DNA of 64,000 nucleotides from Zingiber officinale. Taxonomy: Eukaryota > Streptophyta > Magnoliopsida > Zingiberales > Zingiberaceae. A program made the position numbers and the translations under genes. The notes under the pieces were generated by a model. The model was not told the DNA's origin, ran no database searches, and worked only from the letters and a program-made list of their open reading frames with translations. Every line of letters begins with the position of its first letter. Positions within the stretch are counted from its first letter, which is position 1. The stretch is from NCBI RefSeq assembly GCF_018446385.1, contig NW_024589887.1, positions 1-64,000 on the forward strand, given 5' to 3'. Positions 58,685 through 64,000 of this stretch are shown here, piece by piece.

Positions 58685-60843
58685 TCACTCCGGGTCTTCA
58701 AAATTAAAGAAAGCGTCCGGGATGTCATCAATCATGGATGCCAGGTCGGAGGCAGGAATATGCATTCCCTCGGGAAGGTGGCCACCTTTCTTCAGGTACG
58801 CCATGGTTACCCTGACCGCTTCGGCGAAAGTAGAAGAGACATTGTTGCCGAATTTTGCGCCGAACCGCTCCGAATGGAGATATTCTTGGCGCGCTGCGGC
58901 TAAGCGACTCGGCTCACCCTCCTTATATTTTTTAAGTACCGCTCGGGAGGCGGTCAAGGTATCTTGGACTGCCTTCAAGTCCATCTCAGCTTTGGTGCGT
59001 TCGGCCGAACGGATCTCCCGCTCAGCGTTCAGCTCGGCCTCTAGTTTTTTAGATTGCTGATCCAGGGCTCGGACTTCAACTTTCATTTTATCCAGATCAG
59101 CAATCGCCCGCCTCTTCCGGCCACTGGCGCGCTTCACGTCCCCGTCCCGCTTCTTCACCAAGTCTTCGAGTCGGGCTACCTCTGCAGCCAGATCAGCGGC
59201 CTTCTTCTGTTCGGCCTCGAGGGTCTGTTTCTCCCGCTCGGCCGATGGACCCCCGGATACTTGGAGTTTTTCCAGGAGATCCTCCAACTCGGCCAGCCGG
59301 TGGCTAGTGGCGATTTGCTCGGCCCAGCGCTGTAAGGGAAAGAATAAAATGAGGAACCAGACAGTAGCCTATCACAGAAAGAAAAATGAATTTACTTGAG
59401 TGACCTGCTGCATATTGTTGTCGTCGAGCTGCTTGGGCGTCATGAGGGCCACTTGGATCTGTGCGTCCTCAAAAAGCTTGGCGAGCGGACCCGTTAATGT
59501 TATTTCGTGAACAGGGCTCGAGGGCCGATCGGCGGACAGTAAATATTCCTCCGATGGGAATCGGAGGGTAGTCTTGATGGTCGGATTGCCGGACGGCGCT
59601 TCTTCAGTCGCGGCCGCCTGATGAGAGGACTCCCCTATGGTGGAAGTTTCGCCCAACCGACGTATGCGGCGACGAGTCCGGGGAGGAGAACCGGAGGGCT
59701 GTGCGGTAGGCGAAGCCACGGGGGTCCCGATATGTGATGGCGTGCGGTCCGGCGAATCTACCCCGACCGGCGCTTGTGGTGCGCCTTCTTGAGTCGGAAT
59801 GCGGGGGTCTCTTCGACGTTTCCGCCGAAGTTCCAGTGGGGGATCCCCGACTGGGGGGACTCCCAGCTCTGCTGGAGCAGAGGAAACAGGATCCTCCTCA
59901 ACCTCCGTTGAAGCAGCGGGGGTAGCTTCTGTTTCAGGGGCGGACTGCGCCCCTCCCTCTCCTGCATCTGCCGGGCGGCTGGGGATGAGACCCCGCTCGG
60001 CGAGCTCTTTTCTGGTGGCCGCTTCAATCTCCACGGCCTTCAACTTCAGATGAGCGGTAGCCTTGGAGCGCCACATAACTTCAGCTGCAGTAAAAGAAAT
60101 TAAAATCAATTAGACAAAAAAGACTGAGAGAGTAAAGAATTCTTACTCATGCGGAAGGGGAGATTTGCCCGAATGAGAGACAATCCGAAAATATACAACA
60201 CCCCCTTGAGAAGCAACTGGTCAATCTTGTATCGCTGACCAGACAACCAGTTCGCCGCATGAAGATATGCCGGGTTGCTTCTGAATTTGCCGAGTTCCGG
60301 CTGGGTCGGCACGGCGGTCTGCCATTTGGTTCGAAATGCTGGCCGCTCGGGGAATCGGATGTAGAAGAAAAATTCTTTCCAGTACTTGTTGGAGGTCGGC
60401 ATATTGTCAAAAAATTTAAAGCCTATTCTACTCTGGAAAATAAAAGTCCCCAGCTCAGATTGCTTAGGGTAGAAAAAGAAGTGGAATATTTTGGGGTCAA
60501 GAGGGATACTATGCAGCTTAAAGAGGACGACCATCCCGCTCAGCAGTCTAAAGGAATTCGGCACAAGTTGGCCGAGCGGGATGCGGAAATAATTACAAAC
60601 TTCCAAAATGAATGGATGGGTGGGAAACCTAAGGCCGCCCTGGAATTGGTCTAAAAAGAAACAAACTGTGCCGATCGGAGGGTCATGGGGCCGGTCAGAC
60701 GGGTCGGTTACAACTATTTCATAGTTGTCGGGAATCCCATACGTCCGAACCAGGCGCCGAGCGCCCTCCTCATCAAATCGGCTCTCCATAGACAGGTACC
60801 AAGGGCCATGAACTCCAACAGCGGGTTCAGAGGAGCTTGCCAT
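58685..60843 (-). mobile_element. Antisense extra ORFs of the gypsy element
   Basis: Three open minus-strand stretches lie in series: 60,843-60,106, 60,109-59,372 and 59,287-58,685. The first starts MASSSEPAVGVHGP and contains FPTHPFILEVCNYF, PLGQLVPNSFRLL and FRTKWQT. This resembles the 'putative gypsy type transposon' (Transposase_28) domain known from antisense ORFs of Tat-lineage elements. The second is Pro/Ser/Glu-rich with a basic RRTRRRIRR-like patch. The third is a strong coiled coil (Ala/Glu/Lys/Arg-rich). The gaps between them carry intron-like GT and AG edges. The role is unknown. All three are free of stops over their lengths, which argues for recent constraint. Confidence 0.7.
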
Positions 60844-61092
60844 ATCGAAGGAGCAAAAAAGACAGCAAGAAACCGAAGGAAGGGGAACAAAGGAGGCAGA
60901 GCAAGTTGGGAAGGCCTTGTAATGGAAGGGAGAAGCTTACTGAGGGAAGATAGACAGAAAGGATCACCAAAAGAGCCGAAGACCACCGAGAGGCGAGAGC
61001 TGGGACGGCCGGAAGGATGCAGCGGCAGCAGGCACCTTCGACGGAGAATACGCGATGAAACAGAGAATGCGGCGTAAAAGGCGAGGACGAGG

Positions 61093-61102
61093 GCTTTATA
61101 CG
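61093..61102 (-). promoter_or_regulatory. Possible TATA box for the antisense ORFs
   Basis: The minus strand reads 'cgtataaagccc', about 255 bp upstream of the antisense start codon at 60,843 and inside the element, so the antisense ORFs could have their own promoter separate from the LTRs. The motif alone is weak evidence. Confidence 0.35.
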
Positions 61103-61509
61103 AAAGAGGCTGGTCGGCCTCGTCCGTCGGATGCAGGTCACGGAAGACGAAGTCATCATCTATCCGTCCGTTTCAAAATGACCAGCGTCCCATCGTACGG
61201 ATCATCACCGCCACGCCAGAGATGCCACGTGGCGCTCTGTCTCCAGGCGTAATTAATGCGCCCATGCCGCGCATGCTTCGACTTAATGGAGAGGATTTGC
61301 GTGATTTTCGAGAAGATCTAGACAAGCAAACATCCATGTTGAGCGACAAGACAACCAAAACGAAGAGCCGAACGGCTGAATTTGGTAGAAGGGCCGAGCG
61401 GCCTCATAAATATTATAATCGACTGGAAGGCGACGACCGCCCGCTCGGACACATAGTCCAGTCAGTCGGACTCACTGCCTCCTTCGACTAGACTTGAAGG
61501 GAAGGCAAG

Positions 61510-62220
61510 TGATTCGGCGGTAATAATGGGGGGCCCACCCTCTGAAGGGTCCCAGCCTAAGGACGGAAGGCTGGTCAAGCAGGTAATGGTCCGAGCAGAG
61601 CTAGAGATAACCCATCCATGGGTTGGGGTTTTCGACGCCAAGGCAGGAGGATCGAAGGGCCGAGCGGGAATCCACTCGACAGGGACCAAAGAGCCGAGCG
61701 AGTTGTCCGTTCGGCCGGGACCAAAGAGCCAAGCGGGTTATCCGTTCGGCCAAGATAAGGGCGAGGGCACAAAGGTGGCCTAGCGGCCTATGCGCTAGTC
61801 TCGGGATCTGGGATGTCAGAGGAGGCATGTCTGATGATTAGACCGTACACAAGATTGCACGATGGAAGATCTCGCCGTCACATCAAGGAGAGGTGGATAC
61901 AGTACCAGTATGGCCCCATATATGCTCTTCTGACAGGTCCATACTGGGGCATGGTCTAAAGCAGATGACTGCTTCGATTGGCGTGCCCGGGCTCTTTCGA
62001 TAGTTCTATATAAGGCCTCCATTTCTTCACCGGAGGTACAGGAGTCTTCTGCTAAAGAGTCACTTTTTTGTTATTTCCTCGCCTGACTTGAGCGTCGGAG
62101 GGCCGTCGCCGGGATACCCCTCCCGGCTCGGTTTTGTTGCAGGTTCGCCGGAGCCCTCGAGGATCCAGCAGGGAGCGCCACGTGCCCAGCATCCGCTGAC
62201 TCTTGGTTCGGACAGGATCA
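61510..62220 (+). repeat. 3' LTR of the gypsy element
   Basis: 711 bp, identical in length to the 5' LTR and about 99 percent identical by eye (about seven differences, mostly G-to-A, as expected from decay of methylated CpG sites). Confidence 0.95.
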
Positions 62221-62225
62221 TACAT

Positions 62226-63692
62226 AGTTAAAAAGATTAAAAAAATATTTAAGTTTAAAATATTTTTAAAATAAATTTTAATTTAAAAAGATTTTTAAAA
62301 TAAATTTTAAGTTAAAAGATTTTTTAAAATAAATTTTAAGTTAAAAAAATTTTAAAATAGATTTCAAGTTAAAAAGATTTTTAAAATTAATTTTAAAAAA
62401 TAAAATAAATTTTAAGTTAAAAATATTTTTAAAAATAAATTTTAAGTTAAAAAAATTTTAAAATAGATTTTAAGTTAAAAGGATTTTGAGAGCCTTATTC
62501 TTTGATGTCTTTAACTTGTCACTCTTCAATCTTGGACACTCGCTCTTGTAGTCGTCTTTCTTATTACACCCGAAGCAGGTCACATTCCTTGGTTCAGTCG
62601 GGGAGTTGATCTTCTACAGGTCCTTGTTGCTGAAGCTTTCTTCCTCCTAGTGAACATTTTCCTTACCAGGTTTACCAGGTACTCTTCGTCTTCATAATCT
62701 TGATCGGACTCATCTTCAGGTTCAGGCTTGGACTTTGTCGTTTCCTTGGAGGAACCTACAAATAAAGTAATACCTTTCTTAGATCCGGCATTAGTCTGCT
62801 CGTGTAGTTCAAGTTCGCAGAATAATTCGTCTACTTTTAATTTAGATAAATTTTTTAAAATTTTGTAGGCATCCACGATATATGCCCATAATGAATTTCG
62901 TGGAAAGGCATTTAATGTGTACCTGATTAAATCGCGATTTTCCATTTGATGGCCTATCGCGTGGAGTCAATTGAGGATGTCTTTGATCCTCGCATGAAGT
63001 TGACTCACTGTTTCTCCTTCTTGCATTTTAATATTAAATAATTTATTTAACAAAAGATCGCACTTAGTTACCTTAGCGTCGCTTGTTCCTTCGTATAGTT
63101 CGATCAACTTGTCCCATAACTCTTTCGCATTTTGGTGCGGTCCCACTCGATTCAGCTCTTCTTTTGTCAGCCCACATTACAGCATGTTGAGAGCTTTGTT
63201 ATCCGTTGAGGATTTTTTTTTCTCATGTCCGGAGTCCACTGTTTCGGGTCTAGTGGATTCTCGGAGTTGTCAACCGGCACCTTGTATCCTCTGGTGACGT
63301 TGAACCACTGGTCGAAGTCAGTCTTCAGGTAGACATCCATTTGCTTCTTCCAGTAGGGGAAGTCATCCCCGTTGAATAGGTGGGACGTACTGTGCTGAAT
63401 CCTTCGACTTGAGACATTTTATCCTACACACAAATAAATAAAAGGAACGAGGAATCCCAAGACTTGGTCTTGGATTAGTAGTCCGGTATAAAATTAGAAA
63501 AAATCTAAAACTGAATTGATATTGCACCAATTCAGCTTAATTACTACGAAAAATTTTCCGAAAAGGTAACAATACCAGTTTGGATTTATAACGTAAAACT
63601 GAATACCGAAAAAAAATGTAAATAAAAGTTCCACCCCCTGTTTTATTGGTGGTTGCACCAAATCAGAGCGGGTACCTGTCTCTGATACCACT
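62226..63692 (-). mobile_element. Copia-type element, gag and primer site
   Basis: From right to left on the minus strand: primer site TGGTATCAGAGACAGG (63,690-63,675), complementary to initiator tRNA-Met; a leader; then gag from about 63,418 with MSQVEGFS, NALKAL/LWDKLIELYEGT-like and LFNIKMQEGETVSQLHARI motifs; ENRDLIRYTLNAFP; and a zinc-knuckle stretch (CFGC) near 62,575. This is the UBN2/gag type of Ty1/copia elements. The AT-rich 'aagttaaaaagatttt' array at 62,226-62,490 follows. Broken, several breaks; pol not found. Confidence 0.8.
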
Positions 63693-64000
63693 TGTTGGAT
63701 CATAAAAATCGATAGAGACGCCCCCACGGGCGGGATCAACTGGTTATGACATGGATTCTTGCAGAATAGGTCAAGAGGTCGAGGGTCTGCGGCAGCAAAT
63801 GCGATAACATCAATATCTGTCCGTGCTAAACACCTGAGACCGCCATGTCATAGCTGGGCCCGTATTCACCGTGATTTACTCCCTCTCATACTTGTGGGGC
63901 CTGGTTGAGGGGGCCGCTAGGTTGGCGGTTCCAACCTTTTTTGCAGAATGAAAATCGATAGAGAGAGGGGGGGGGGGGTGAATATCAATTTTTAAAATTC
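63693..64000 (-). mobile_element. Inner edge of the copia 5' LTR, split by a SINE
   Basis: Next to the primer site the plus strand begins TGTTGGATC, the complement of an LTR end GATCCAACA. The same LTR resumes after the SINE (C/G-homopolymer tract, 'gaatatcaa') and runs off the window, so its far end is not visible. Confidence 0.65.
63719..63950 (+). mobile_element. tRNA-derived SINE with 14-bp target duplication
   Basis: Perfect AAAATCGATAGAGA copies flank it (63,705-63,718 and 63,951-63,964). It has a box A-like 'gggatcaactggttatgaca', a box B-like 'aggtcgagggtctgc', the family body ('tttactccctctc', 'gccgctaggttggcggttcc') and a T-rich 3' end. It is related to the SINE at 15,710-15,900 by its 3' body (there 'ggggagtcgttaatgtgtcg'). 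Confidence 0.88.

Larger units (their letters stand above)
50463..62220 (+). mobile_element. Nearly whole Ty3/gypsy retrotransposon (Tat-like), 11.76 kb
   Basis: Two 711-bp LTRs flank an internal region; TACAT is duplicated at 50,458-50,462 and 62,221-62,225. A TGGCG-type primer site follows the 5' LTR and a purine tract (AAGGGAAGGCAAG) precedes the 3' LTR. Order on the plus strand: gag about 51.2-52.3 kb (with HYVPPTIGEYNGTTDP), protease about 52.65-53.05 (VDTGSSVNIIF), RT about 53.3-54.1 (YVDDI), RNase H about 54.2-55.0 (including IYVDGSS), integrase about 55.2-56.3 (H..C..C zinc finger, GMDIVGPFP, VSDNG). The protease-RNase H order with integrase last defines Ty3/gypsy. Then come tandem arrays and antisense ORFs. 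It looks nearly whole, with roughly four or five breaks in pol. LTR divergence of about seven sites in 711 suggests a few hundred thousand years at commonly used plant rates. Confidence 0.92.

Overview
The window looks like nuclear DNA of a flowering plant, probably a monocot; a ginger/banana-type order is a guess from the GC-rich LTR families and was not tested. The evidence is intron-rich genes with GT-AG boundaries, two proteins with chloroplast roles (a TOC159-class import receptor and a fused HisH-HisF histidine enzyme), and a large load of LTR retrotransposons, solo LTRs, SINEs, a hAT MITE and foldback elements. No rRNA, tRNA, CRISPR array or bacterial-style operon was seen.

Layout. 0-10 kb is gene-poor: a Ty3/gypsy RNase H relic (0.26-0.63 kb), an LTR relic with a minisatellite (2.5-3.0 kb), one orphan recA-like exon on the minus strand (4.8-4.9 kb), an LTR-like block with a 76-bp array (5.2-6.3 kb), and AT-rich DNA with a 588-bp tandem duplication (8.2-9.4 kb). 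10.1-13.5 kb holds a complete ten-exon ERdj3B-type DnaJ gene. 14-21.2 kb is repeats: a nested foldback with a SINE in one arm, a gypsy gag/LTR fossil, and a solo LTR. 21.7-25.2 kb is an intact intronless TOC132/TOC159-type gene. 25.9-27.3 kb is a minus-strand sulfotransferase-like pseudogene whose last exon is split by a hAT MITE, followed by a 1.5-kb solo LTR. 31.4-32.4 kb is an intact single-exon multi-pass membrane protein gene. 33.1-38.7 kb holds a MULE transposase scrap, a minus-strand gypsy fossil and a pair of hairpin elements. 39.6-45.4 kb carries sixteen exons of the HISN4 (HisHF) gene; the N-terminal exons are not in view.

From 46 kb onward the window is nested mobile DNA: two solo LTRs (46.0-47.2, 47.5-48.1 kb), a LINE endonuclease scrap (48.7-49.25 kb), and a young, nearly whole 11.8-kb Ty3/gypsy (Tat-like) element at 50,463-62,220. 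That element has 711-bp LTRs, a TACAT target duplication, antisense extra ORFs and a 57-bp tandem array. It sits inside a degenerate copia-type element whose gag, primer site and LTR resume at 62.2-64.0 kb, and that LTR is itself interrupted by a SINE.

The host genes are unrelated housekeeping functions: ER folding with BiP, chloroplast protein import, an unknown membrane protein, and histidine/purine-linked metabolism in the plastid. They do not form a functional cluster. The most notable points are the antisense ORFs and TATA-bearing array of the young gypsy element, the MITE-split pseudogene, and the HISN4 gene whose 5' side is replaced in view by retroelement sequence.
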